Shown one piece after another: positions 9,160 to 20,323 of a stretch of 64,000 nucleotides of DNA. Origin of the DNA: Ottelia alismoides (Eukaryota > Streptophyta > Magnoliopsida > Alismatales > Hydrocharitaceae); contig JAZKJV010000389.1 of assembly GCA_037367405.1 (NCBI GenBank), positions 682,001-746,000 on the forward strand. Direction: 5' to 3'. The position numbers and the translations under genes were made by a program. Within the stretch, counting starts at the first letter, position 1, and every line of letters starts with the position of its first letter. The notes below the pieces were generated by a model, which was not told the DNA's origin, made no database searches, and saw only the letters and a list, made by a program, of their open reading frames with translations.

Positions 9160-9640
9160 CATGCCCTCCTGGCGCCGCCCCCTCCCTTCCAGCCGCCTGG
9201 AGAAGCGATCTAGGCCTCCTGCTGCGCCACCACGTCCTAGACTCCGCCACATCCTTCGCCGTGCGGTGCACCTGGCGATCGCGCCCCTCCGCGTGTCCTG
9301 CCATTCTCCGACGCCCTCCGCCCGACTTTGCAAGCAGTGTGCCTACACGCGCCTCCAACCGCCTTCCGCCGTCCCTAGTGCAGCGCCGGTAGCCACCTCC
9401 GTATCGCGCACCCATCCAAGCAACCGCGTCCCCGCGCCGCCCTTTCCAGGTCGCCCCTCCAACTGCACCGCCCTCCGCCCAGACACATTACCCGCCAGTA
9501 GCTGTTGCCGCCGTCCACCAAACTGCTTCTCTACCGCTCCTGTATCCACCATCGCTCCACCACAGCTCCTTTCTGCCGTGGGTGAGAGCCCGCGCGCGGC
9601 CCTCTGCCCTTCCCACTAGGGGTGGCGGCGGTATTCCCCT
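9160..9640 (+). other. GC-rich cassette in LTR B
   Basis: C-rich block at the same place as in LTR A but with unalignable sequence. Pro/Arg/Ala-rich frames run both ways without a recognisable product. Flanked right by ACCCTAAGG, as in the other LTRs. Confidence 0.7.
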
Positions 9641-10957
9641 CTGTTGAAGAAGAAAGAAGGTCGAAGAACCCTAAGGGGTTTTTAAATTAGAAAAAGTACG
9701 AGTCAACCCCAAAAGGTTTTCCAAATTACAAAGAGCCCCTGTCAGAATCAATTTAATTCGGGAAAATTGCAGTTTGCCCCCTGATGTTTTTCAGAAATTG
9801 CAAAAGGGCCCCTTCTAGAACAGATCACGTGCAGAGCACGCATTACTTGGGAATTTTGCACAATTCTGCCTTCATTTATTTCTTGTTATTTATTTATGCG
9901 AGAACAATAAACATTTGCATAATAGTCCCATTTTTCCAGACATTATCTTTGCATGATTGTTTGATTTAAATAAATATTTTTTCTTACGCAATAAATTATG
10001 CAAAAATCATGTTACTCTCCTAACTAGTTCCTCTTCATTGTATAATTTTTTTATTTCATTTTGTCATCATTTTATATTATTAAAAATTCAAAAACATGTC
10101 ATTTTCCCTGTTTGAAATTGAAAAATTCATAAAAATTCGAAAATAACTCCAAAAATTCCAAAAAATTAGGGTAGTTTTATTCATTGTCTTTTAATTTCTG
10201 TGCAAATTTCAAGCATTAATTCTTTAAAAACCCAAAAAATTGAAAAATACTAAAATCTTAAAAATATTGTAGAAAATTATAGAAAAAATCCAAAAATTGT
10301 GATTTCAGTTTCTGATTTTAGATATTTTATTTGTAGTTTCTATTAAAAATATTGCCAGGAGTTTTGAGCATTTAAAATATTTTTAAGTTGCAAATTACTC
10401 CAGGTTGTGCACAATTTCACATTTTCTCACTATTGGGTTTTAAGAAAAATACAAAAACATCTGAAAATTCCACAAAAATTCTCAAAAACATTCAAAACTT
10501 TTAAAAACCCAAAAATATTTTCTCTTTTTTCTGAGCAGTTTTGGTATAATTGAAAATTATAAAAAGCATTGGTGTGTGTATTTTTGATCTTGTGAATATT
10601 GCTCTGTCTTATTTTGAAAACATAAAAAAAATGTAAAATCAAAATCACTAAAAAATTAAAAATCAGAAAATAAAAAATTAATTAGAAATAAAAAAAATTA
10701 TTAAAAAATTAAAAAGATAAAAAATCACAAAAATCAAAGATAGTTATCCTTTGAGATTCCTGTTTTTCTCTTAATTGATTTTCGATTAATTGAATAACCC
10801 TCGGGATTCGTAGCCTCCCTGAGTTCGACCCTGTCCGCTATACATGTTAATAAGGAGTAATAAAAAAATTTGTTTGTTTGTCACGGGATTTTTGAGGATA
10901 ACAACGACTATTATTATCATCAATTTATCCGATCGACCAAATCTCGTGTCAACAAAA

Positions 10958-10975
10958 TGGCATTGTTGTCGGGGA
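10958..10975 (+). promoter_or_regulatory. Primer binding site of element B (mutated, tRNA-Asp type)
   Basis: TGGCATTGTTGTCGGGGA differs from the intact site in element E (TGGCGCCGTTGCCGGGGA) at four bases, all C-to-T or G-to-A. The intact form is complementary to the 3' end of tRNA-Asp, the usual minus-strand primer of Athila elements. Confidence 0.88.
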
Positions 10976-12377
10976 GGCACGTCGAGGATAGTTAGGTTTC
11001 TCTTTTGACCTGCTATTCTTGGTTGTAAATATCTGTTTACATTTTGCCATTCACTTCATTGTTTATATCCACTGCATTCATTGCATTTTTTTCTCATATT
11101 TGATAATTGTGTTTCTTACACATTCTCTTTTCTTTTTCTTGCGAGGGCTAGTAGAGAGAAGGAGGCGATCCTAGGAGAGCTGAAGCACCAAGCGACGTGG
11201 AGGCATCTTGATTCTTCACCAAGCCGCAGGATAGCGTGAGAAGAGGAAAAAAATAAAGAGAGAGAGAGAGAGAGTTTTTCTTTTCTACCATTTGAACTCT
11301 TGTAAACGGACATTCATTTGTTGCGGGGTCTGTTTCGCCAAGTGCCGGTGCATTTGGGGGACCTCACCGGTTTTGTTTTCATCGCCTTATTTTTTCTTTG
11401 TTTCCTGTTGATTTCATGAGCTACCTCTTGATTGCTTTAATTAATTTGCTTGAGCCTGGTAATTAATTAGGTCCAAACACCTTAAACAAGAAATTATTGT
11501 GCCTATAGAGTAGAGCGTAAGTTGGACTTAGTCGAATTAACTTGTTCTTGCCCGTTAATAGAAGCTATCATCGAGGACGGTTCACTTTGCATTTGCATAT
11601 AGGATAGTTTATTTCAATTATGTGCGGATCACTTGCATGTAGAGTGCTGGCGACAAGGTACGCATCTCTAACCCCTGCATGCATCATTGTTTTTAATCAC
11701 GCATTGGCATTTCCGATCTCCTTCCTTGTTTTCACTCACATAAGTTTAAAAAGAAAATTGGACACTCGGTAGGCGATTCGTTGAAAATATTTTAACCAAG
11801 TGATAACTGCCTAAAATTGGGACTGCTAAAGAAAACTCGACCCTAAAATAAACACAAGGAAAAATCATTATTTTGGAGAGAGTAACCCCCTCATTGTTTG
11901 GGTTTGCTTGAGTGAGAGAGCAACCCATACACTAGGATAGAACCACGCCCGAACTCTTTTCAGACTACTATCTTGGGTTAGTTGTTCTCCAGTGAGGATC
12001 TCTTCGGTAGCCGGTAAAGTGGTCCGCAATGTCCTTAACAGATTGAATTGATTGGGTAGCCGGTAAACGGTCCACAATTCATACTGGTTGGGAAAGATCT
12101 AACTTTGAGATTAGGTCGGTCTCCTAAGAGCATTGGGTTCCTAATAGCTCGCTTTTAACCGCTTTGATATATTGTATTCTCATCAAACTCTAAAATTGAC
12201 AAGATAATAGTCCGAACCTTCACGGTCTTCACATTGAGTTGAGTTGGTGAATTGGGGGTTTGTATTGTGTTTTGATTGCTTGTGTGCATACTCGATCCTT
12301 TTGTGCATTTGTGCCTTTTTCTCTATATCTTTTGACTTGACCTTCGTGCTCTCCCGATCCCGTCTTTTGTTTTGAAG
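10976..12377 (+). other. Leader (5' UTR) of element B
   Basis: 1.4 kb between PBS and gag start, collinear with the leader of E (58132-59533). It contains an (AG)n tract (11257-11276) and two copies of a TAGCCGGTAAA-GGTCC-CAAT string (12007-12030 and 12056-12078). The leader is the expected place for the packaging signal (inference). Confidence 0.75.
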
Positions 12378-12647
12378 ATGGTCGACTGGAGTTATTTTAA
12401 TCCGATCTTCGCGGACTTCTCGCACTCTCTAGACGATCCACTTTCTTTTTTCCAGGAGGACTTTCTTCTTGATTTTTGTGCATATTCGCCTAAACCATTA
12501 TTTCAGGAATTGGAGGACTTTGATTTTCACCCACCCTCATTCAACCCACCCGATCCTGTGATTTTGGAGTCACCTTTCATGATTTCCACACTTGACACTG
12601 AACCAGATGATGGAGCATATGAATTCGAGGATTTCCAATATATTTAA
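12378..12647 (+). pseudogene. gag N-terminus of element B
   Basis: Starts at GAAGATGGTCGACTGG; element E has GAAGATGTCGAATTGG at the same place, which supports this ATG and not the upstream TTG. The 89 codons (MVDWSYFNPIF..., rich in Phe, Asp and Pro) differ from the N-terminus of E after the first residues, so B is another subfamily. The frame ends in TAA at 12645-12647. Shortly after, the sequence changes to H1 gag. Without the core domain the product cannot form particles. Confidence 0.7.
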
Positions 12648-12680
12648 CATAAATGAGAGCCAAAACGTTGTATTACCCAC

Positions 12681-14515
12681 TCGGACGACTCAACCAAATG
12701 CGGTCCTTGATTGGTAATTTCTCCCAGATGCCCCATGAGCCTATTCATGAGGCGTGGGAAAGATTCAAAGATATGACAAAGAAGTGCCCCCATCATGTTA
12801 TTACAAAGACCAGCTTTGGGTAAATTTTCTCTGAGGGTTTAAGCATAGAGAATCAGAAGCTAGTAGATGCCACTTGTGGGGGGAGCCACTTCAACAAGGA
12901 TGAGGATGTCCTTTATCAAATCTTATAGGAGATGGCAGAGAGTTCAACAGCTCTTTCTTCTTAACGTGCTTTTCAGAAGCACCCCATCACCTCCCCTGCA
13001 TTACCCCACAAGGCTGTCAATATGACGACAGCACATGAAGTGGACAAGGTGGATAGTAATGACCTGGCTATCATGGAAACCACCTATCCAAAGTGGACAT
13101 TATTGAGAAACGATCCAAGGAACTTGATAAGATTCAAGTGATCGAGCAGAGGACGAAGATCCTGGATAAGCTGGATGAGATAACAAAGCACCTGGAGCTT
13201 CTTGTGAGTAAGATCAATGCGGTTGATAGTGTGAGTGCAACAGCCGATACCTCTACTTGCAGACTTCTTCCACCTAGCAGAGTAGGCGGAGAACCATCCA
13301 CAGTTCAGCATGTCTATTACGTGCAGACACCTGATCAGGCTCAGCAGCATTCACAACAGATAGTTCCTTATCAACATGAAGTAGCCTACATTCCTGAGCT
13401 GCAGTCTCCATCTCCACCTATCATTCAGTAGGTGAACGACATCTGGTTCGACCGTGAGCGAAACCAGCCCCGTCCGTTAGGGCAAGGCTAGTTGGGTTCA
13501 TAGCAGGGTCAGAGACCCGCCCACCAATTTCAGGGAGGCAGACAATAGCAGTACTAGCACCAACAGTTCCAACCTCATCATCAGTCTCCACCACAGTTCC
13601 AAAACTGGAGGACAAGTCTAGCCACAACAACAGTCTATGTATTTTCCTCATCCTAACCAACAACAGACTGCATATTATGGACAATATCCTCCTCATTATC
13701 AGATTCCCGTATGGGTACCAAAAGCCTCCGTACTATCAGTCTCATCGATGACCAATCAATGAGCAACTTGAGGCCTTATCAGTTAACCCAACACTGGATC
13801 AACTTGCATTGCTCATGAAGAACATGAATGAACTGACTCAATGGATCGACTACCCTGACCACCACCAAGACACTGATTCCAACACAAGTCGAAGCCAACC
13901 CCAACAACTTCAGACACAAGGAGCAGGTAGCCAAAAGCCCACCCACCCCCGAGACAGGTATTCCCCTTGATTTTACATGTTTATCGGATGCCATTCATCT
14001 CAGGAGTGGTAGGAGTTTGCAACCGCCTACACACCAGTTGTGGTTGGGAGATCAAACTACTGAGAGAGCATCATCTTCCACATCATCTCCTTTACAGCAG
14101 TCGAGAGGCCCAGTGTTGCAGCACCCAAGTCTGGAGTTTCACCGCACCATTACCTTCACTAGGTAGATGTAGATCACCATCGGCAAGGGAGAATATACCA
14201 GTCGCAGATTCTTCCTCTTCACCAGCAGCAACATCCCTTGTTTTAGATTCTGTTTTTCCTTCACTTAGTTTGGACAACACTGTACAGACTGATTCTGGTT
14301 ATCCTTTTGTACATGAGGATTCTACTTTGAATAATTGGAAATGAACGTTTGCATGTTTTTTCAGATTCCGTGCCATTTCCTTCTTCTATCAAATCTAAGA
14401 AAATTCAAAAATTAAAGCAACACTATCTGATCCTGGAGTGGTTGAGATTTTACAGAACATCTTTTTAAAGATGCCACTCCTTAAGGCCATGGAATAGCCT
14501 ACAGTAAAAAAGGGA
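12681..14515 (+). pseudogene. gag of element H1 (right half)
   Basis: Continues the gag begun at 7220-7504. The core encodes YYPLGRLNQMRSLIGNFSQM, then EAWERFKDMTKKCPHH, the typical Athila Gag signature, and GLSIENQKLVDATCGGSHFN. Then come a helical part (13093-13431, IEQRTKILDKLDEITKHLEL), a Gln/Pro-rich tail and the SDAIHLRSGR-like string near 13985. The end has DPGVVEILQNIFLKMPLL, the conserved stretch before protease. Stops are scattered (for example near 12820 and 12930) and the frame changes several times. The Gln-rich tail is less decayed in element E. Confidence 0.85.
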
Positions 14516-15025
14516 ATGAAAGAGGCATGTACACAAAAGCGTCAACCAAGGCAAAACAGACGAAAGGAAACAAAGAAACACATCTTGACCATGGCCACAG
14601 TTCATGCCATCAGAAACCTCCCGCCTAAAAAGAAAGACAAGGGAGCACCTCACATCCGTTACCATATCTTTGATCAAGAATTTGATCGTACTCTTCTCGA
14701 TAGTGGTTCCTCCATTACTCTCATGCCTTCCTCTTTACTAACTGAATTTCAATTAGGTCCTCTTAAAACAACCAGAATGATCCTTCAATTTGCTGATAGA
14801 TCGATTAAGAGGCCAAGAGGCATTTTAGAGGATGTTATTGTAACAGTGCAGGGAATGAAATTCCCTGTTGATTTTGTTGTCATGGATATGGACACACCTG
14901 CACCGTTACTCCATACCCCGATCATACTAGGTCGACCATTCCTCCGAACGTCGAAGCGGCAGTTGATTATGGTATCGAAGAGATCATCTTTCACTCTCGT
15001 AAAGACAAGGTGAAAATTGAGACAT
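14516..15025 (+). pseudogene. Protease of element H1
   Basis: Retropepsin-like aspartic protease that cuts the Gag-Pol polyprotein. The frame contains HILTMATVHAIRNLPPKKKD, the active-site LLDSGSSITLMP (Asp-Ser-Gly intact), QFADRSIKRPRGILEDVI and PIILGRPFLRT, in family order. A small frame change after GRPFLRT alters the last 25 residues. The sequence is then cut at about 15026 by an LTR fragment. This is the only protease in the window with an intact active-site triplet; E has DRD and H has DDD. Confidence 0.88.
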
Positions 15026-17421
15026 AACGGTCTTTTCCGCTCCTAAGGTGAGATCCACATTTTTCTTCTCGTTTTTAATCTAGGACAAATCGTAGTTTTA
15101 TTTTTTTTTCGCATTTTGATTTCATTGTCATTTTTTATCTAGATCTTAGAATCCATCACAATTTTATCCACCTTCGATTCCGATTTTTCATCTCACTTTC
15201 TCGATCTCTACACATTCCCGTTCTACCTCGCACGATCTCTCACCTCCGACCACACACGGTGGTCGGAGATCCGGTTCCATCCTCCGTTGTTCTGGGAACC
15301 ACACTCATTCACGCCTTCCATTTTGATTTTGGGATCGAGCCGTCGTGCTCGCATCCTATTTGTTTATAAATAAAAAAAACAAAAAAAAACAAAAAATATA
15401 TTGTTTCTTTCTTTCTGACATTTGTTTTGCATGATAAATATAAAAAAACACAATAAATAAATAAACAAATATATAAACAAGTTTTCTTCTGTTACATTTT
15501 TCAAAAAAACTTTTTTAAAAAAAACTTTTTCCCTTGATTCTGTTTAGAAATAAATAATCAAAAAAATTTAAAAAAAACAACAACAACGGCAGGCGCTGCC
15601 CCTCCAGCCGCGCACGACGCCCACCGCCCGCCGCCGCCCTTCTCAGCCGGTCGACGCTCTAGATCTGCTTGGAGCCGCGCCCCCTCACGAGGCTCCTCCA
15701 CCGACCATTTGAGCATAACCACACAACATCAGTGACCCTCCTGGAGGCCCTCCATCGTCGATCTCCTCTCAGCCCGACGCCCGTCGCTTAGCCGCCATCC
15801 CCACGCAATGCCACACGTCCCATCCAGCAACACCGTTGGTGCCGCGCAACCTCCACCGTCGATCTCTGCCGACCGTGCGAGCCGTGTGATTAGCCGCTCC
15901 TGAGCGCGTTCGCCCATCATACAGATCCATCGCTTCTTCAGCGCACCTGTGCAAGGCCCCCAATGCCATCCTCCACAAAGCATCCCCGCCGCCCTTCAGC
16001 ACTTCGCGACCGCCAGCCACCTCGTCGCTGTCCGCAGGAGCTGTGCGCTCTAACGATGCCCACCACCGCCTGTTGGGAGAGAGGAACGAGCAAGCGTGGT
16101 GGCCCTTCCCCTCCTGTGTTCCTTTTGGCTTGAGAAGAATGAATCAACAAGGAATGAACCCTAAGGAAGAATAAAAAATTCAGGAAAATTGCACATACGC
16201 TCCCCAAAGTTTTTTTAAATTACAATAAAATCTCTACTTTCCAGCAAGTCACGTGCACCACACGTGCTACCTGGGTAATTTGCATTTTCGCTTCTATTTG
16301 TATTTATTGTTACATTTTACTTCCAGAACTATAAACATTCACATTTTAGTCCCTGAATTCCAGAACCTTTATTTTGCATGATTTGTTATCATTGGAATAA
16401 ATGCGATTTATATTCAATAAATTCTCAAAAATATAATTTAGACTCCTGATTTCTCCATTGTATAAAATTTCCATTGCATTTTATTGTCCTTGTGATTATA
16501 AAAACATCAAAAACAGTGTCATTTTCTCTTCAGGAAATTCCAAATTTCAAAAAAAAATTGAATATTGCTCTAAAAATTCCAAAAAAATAGATTAATTTCA
16601 TTTTATTGTCTTTTAACTCCTATCCAATTTTCGTGCATCATATCTTTTAAAAAACCCAAAAAAATTTAAAAATAACAAAAATCTTTCAAAAATCACAAAA
16701 AAATCTACAAAAATCCAAAACTCATGATGTCACTTCTTATTTGTAGATATTTGTCTATATTTTAGCATAAAAATAGTCTCTAGGAGTTTTGGGTCACTTA
16801 AAATATTTTTAAGTTGCAAATTACTGCAGGCTGTGCACTCTTTATCATTTTTACCATTGTTTGATTTTTAAAATACAAAAAACATCTGAAAATTCTACAA
16901 AAATTCTCAAAAACATTTCAAATTCTTTAAAATTCAAAAAATTTCTCTGGATTTTTCTGAGCATTTCTGTCTATTTTGAAATATAAAAAAAGAGTATGGT
17001 GTGTGTATTTCTTTACTTGTGCATATTATTCCTTATTTGAAAAAAAAAATGCAAAATTAAAATCACTAAAAATTTGAAAATCAAAAAATAAAAAAATTAG
17101 AAAAAAACTAAAAAAATAAAAAGACAAAAAAATTCACAAAAAAACCAAGATAGTTTGCATTTGAAATTCCTTTTTCTTTTGATTGATTTTCAATTATTTG
17201 AATAACCCTCGGGAATTATAGCCTCCTTGAGTTCGATCCTGTTGCTATACAGGTAATTAAGTAGCAAAAATTTCTCTCGCTTCATTATTCTTGTAATCAT
17301 TTTTGTAGTTTGAGAAAGAAAAAAAATGTTTGTTTGTTGTGGGATATTTGGGTTGCAACGACCACATCTCTTTTATTTTCACATCACATTCTGATAAAAA
17401 ACCCGAGAATCTCGCCCAACA
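15026..17421 (+). repeat. 5'-truncated LTR (S) inside H1 pol
   Basis: Sequence from ACGGTCTTTTCCGCTCCTAA to the LTR end CTCGCCCAACA, close to LTR2 (22330-24664) and more distant from A/B/E. U3, TATA box and the first part of the exon-like stretch are missing. It keeps the donor-like AAG|GTGAG (15048), an inverted repeat CTCCGACCAC/GTGGTCGGAG (15244-15268), a GC cassette (15590-16135) and the U5. The acceptor AG is mutated to AT (TTTTGCAT, about 15430). It separates protease from RT of H1. Confidence 0.85.
15590..16135 (+). other. GC-rich cassette in LTR S
   Basis: C-rich block at the usual cassette position. It does not align with the cassette of LTR2, although the flanking LTR sequence does. 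No recognisable product in either direction. Confidence 0.65.
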
Positions 17422-18480
17422 ATGCTTTCCTTATAGGTCCCCCAAATGTTTCCGATCATCCTCAGCTCGCAGTTGACCGCTAAACAAGAATCTCACGTAG
17501 TAGAGGTTCTTGAGAGAAACCGCAAGGCCATATGATGGATTATCTCAGATCTCCGTGGGATTAATCCAGCGTTGTGCTCGCATCGTATCTACCTAGAGGA
17601 TGACTGTAAACCCTCCCATGAATGTCAGCGCCGTCTAAATCGAAATCTAAGGGAGTTTGTCATGAAGGAGATCAGAAAATGGTGTGATGTTGGCTTTATA
17701 TATCCCATTTCAAGATTCCAAGTGGGTCAGCCCTTTACATGTGGTCCCAAAGAAATCTAGGATTACGATAGTAAAGAATGACCGTGGTGAGGAGATTCCA
17801 ACTCGGGTACCTACTTCATGGCGTGTCTGTGTAGATTACTGACGCATGAACTCAGCTACCAAGAAGGATCACTTTCCGCTGCCCTTTTATTGATCATATT
17901 ATTGAGAGGTTGGCAGGGAAAAGTTCTTTTGCTTCTTGGATGGGTACTTGGGATACGACCAAGTTGCTATCACTCCTGAGGATCAGGAGAAACTACTTTC
18001 ACTTGTCCGTTTGGCACCTACATCTTTAGATGGATGCCCTTTGGATTGTGTAACACCCCCGCTACATTTCAAAGGTGTATGTTGCCGTTTTTGCCGACAT
18101 GGTGGGTAATTTTCTTGAAGTCTTCATGGACAATTTCTCAATCTACAGGGATAGTTTGATACATGTCTTGCTTATTTAGACCGAGTTCTTCAATGTTGTT
18201 GTGAGGTAAACTCAGTGCTCTCATGGGAGAAGAGTCCCTTTATGGTGACTAAGGGAATTGTATTGGGCCATGTCATCTCCAAACATGGTATGGAGGTTAG
18301 CCCGGCTAAGATTGATGTGATTTCAAAGTTAGAGCCACCGCAAATTTGAAGCAGTTGAGGTCATTTCTGGGACACATAGGATTCTATAGGCGATTCATAA
18401 AGGACTTCAGCAAGATTGCCAGACCTTTGACTAAGCTTCTGTGTAAGGAGAGTGATTTTGTTGTCGATGAGAAAGTCTTC
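17422..18480 (+). pseudogene. Reverse transcriptase of element H1
   Basis: RT copies the element RNA into DNA. It resumes after LTR S with a pre-RT linker (CCCCCAAATGTTTCCGATCA and following), then SDLRGINPALCSHRIYLEDD, CVDY (near 17830), MPFGLCN-type palm sequence and the catalytic region. There the usual FMDD reads FMDN (near 18130), so a catalytic Asp is lost. Then follow SKHGMEVSPAKIDVISKLEP and GHIGFYRRFIKDFSKIA. Several frameshifts and stops (for example TGA replacing Arg in the VDYRR motif) make it inactive. Closest relative in the window is element E, 63157-64000. Confidence 0.88.
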
Positions 18481-18960
18481 CTTGCATTCAATCAGATGAA
18501 AAATGGTTACTAGTGCTCCTGTCTTACATCCACCGGATTGGTCTCTTCCTTTTGAGATTAAGACGGACGCATCAGATTTCGCAATTGGAGTTGTTTTAGG
18601 ACAGAGAAGGGATGGGATACCATTTGCTATACACTATGATAGCAAGACTCTGTATGAAGCACAACAGAATCATACCGTTATAGAGAAGGAGATGTTAGAC
18701 ATTTTGTTTGGCTAGAAAAGTTCATATCTTACCTCATCTGTTCACACATTATTGTGTACATGGATAACACTACCATACGATACTTGCAAGTAAAGAATGA
18801 TGCCAAACCACATCTTATCAGATGGATCCTTCTTCTATAGGAATTTGATTTAGAGATTTGAGATAAACCTGGAGTAAAAAATGTTGTGGCAGATCACCTT
18901 TACCGTATCACAGATGTAGAGACCTCTGAGCAGAACATGATCCCTATTTCTGAAACCTTT
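18481..18960 (+). pseudogene. RNase H of element H1
   Basis: Collinear with the RNase H of element A. 18503-18715 is open and encodes [20 protein letters not shown] with the first catalytic Asp, then a degraded IEKEM with the Glu. A one-base change near 18713 breaks the frame. [11 protein letters not shown] with the next Asp follows in another frame, and the tail NVVADHLYRI is readable. An in-frame stop near 18837 (TAG) is not in copy A. Confidence 0.85.
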
Positions 18961-20323
18961 CTAGATGAGGCCATTTTGTCTGTAGACTGACTCCCGTGGT
19001 ATGATGATATTGTGAACTATCTTGTCTCCAAGAAAGTTCCATGGCCGAAGTACAAGGTAAATAGATTTTCTGTCAGAGATTCACTATTACCAGTGGGGAG
19101 GATCCGTACCTATTTCGCGAAGGTGCGGATTGTATCTGGAGAAGGTACATTCCTCAGGAGGAACACACCAATGTACTTGAGCACTATCACAAACTAAGAT
19201 CTGGTGGGCATCATTCAGGGAAACGCATGATAAGAAAGGTTTTACAGAGTGGCCTATGGTGGCCTACATTGTTTAAGGATTCTACAGAGTGTGTTCAAGG
19301 TTGTACTGACTGTCAGAAAATGGGAGGAAACTGTTGGTTCCAAAGATACCATGCCCCTAAGATATATACAGATTTGTGATGTTTTTAATGCTTGGGGCAT
19401 AGACTTCATGCGACCATTTCCTGTCAGTCAGGGATTTCAGTACATCTTGCTCCTCGTGGATTATGTTAATCGATGGGTGGAGGCTATCCCCACCCGAGCC
19501 GCAGATAGTCATACATTGTGTTCCTTTCTTAAGGACCATATTATTACGCGGTTCGTGATACCCAAAATACTTTTTTTAGATGGGGAAGCCATTTCATTAG
19601 TGGAGAAGTAAAGAAGCTTGTGAAGGAGTACACCATTGAGCATAGAGTTGCGTCTCCTTACCACTCCCATACTAATGGCTTGGCATAAATTTCAAATAGG
19701 GAGATCAAGACGATATTGCAAAAACTTGTATGTCCAGATAGGAAGAACTGGTCCCAGATGCTTGATTCGGTTCTATGGGCTTATCGGACGACGTACAAGT
19801 CTCCTTTGGGTATGTCTCCCTACAGATTGGTATATGGAAAGCCTTGCCACCCGCTAGTGGAATTAATTTCACAAATCTTTATGGGCACTCCATGTATGCA
19901 ATCTTGATTATGAGAAGGCAGAAAAGAACATGAAGTTGGATTTGAATAGATTATTGGAATTCCGAGACTTTGCATATGATAACTCACTCATGTATAAGGA
20001 GAAAGTCAAACTCTAGCATGATAAGCACATTCGAAGGGAAGAATTTCTCTCCTGATTAGAATGTTTGGTTATTTGATGCTAAGTTGAAGCTGTTTCCAGG
20101 AAAATTGAAAAGTAAATGGTCAGGACCGTTCATCATGAGAGCTGTGCGTGACAATGGGAGTATTGTCATATCTGGGTTGTCATATGACGCACAACCATTT
20201 GTTGTGAACGGACAGTTGCTGAAGCCATATCTAAATCATGATACATTCATGTCCGTCGTTGATTCTGTATATGTGGTATCAGATGATGATCTTTTGATTC
20301 CATCTTCTGCGTCTGATACATGA
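18961..20323 (+). pseudogene. Integrase of element H1
   Basis: Integrase with all three regions readable: zinc-binding part (LEHYHKLRSGGHHSG, where His-Cys-His has become His-Tyr-His, then CTDC near 19304), core with AWGIDFMRPFPVSQGFQ (first Asp kept), ILLLVDYVNRWVEAIPTRAA and the SPYH-TNGLA region, and the C-terminal WAYRTTYKSPLGMSPYRLVY to SGPFIM. It contains the 111 bp lost from element A. Frameshifts near 19590 and 19890 and a TAA in place of Gln/Glu near 19686 disable it. Last open frame 20084-20323. Confidence 0.88.

Larger units (their letters stand above)
7505..10954 (+). repeat. 5' LTR of element B (3.45 kb)
   Basis: Starts TGATGAATC and ends CGTGTCAACA, three bases before the PBS. 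It contains a purine tract GTAGGGGGAGATAGGG (about 7780), a TATA-like box (8536-8545), intron-like segment 8700-9019 with a perfect 10-bp inverted repeat (8885-8894/8900-8909), a GC-rich cassette (9160-9640), and a U5 with the conserved GAGTTCGACCCTGTCCGC string near 10820. Collinear with LTRs A and E. Confidence 0.92.
7505..12680 (+). mobile_element. Element B: truncated Athila-type element inserted in H1 gag
   Basis: A complete 5' LTR, a mutated tRNA-Asp primer site, a 1.4-kb leader and the first 90 codons of gag. After about 12660 the sequence joins the later gag of H1. Everything downstream in B (gag core, pol, 3' LTR) is missing. The flanking gag halves correspond to positions in E about 10 bases apart, so the left border is an ordinary integration site and the right border a truncation. 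I see no target duplication at the right border. Confidence 0.75.

Noticed and set aside
3840..10954. LTR A and LTR B as the two LTRs of a single short element enclosing 7220-7504
   Set aside because: LTR A is preceded by the purine tract of element A, and LTR B is followed by its own PBS and leader. The piece between is mid-gag, not an internal region bounded by PBS and purine tract.
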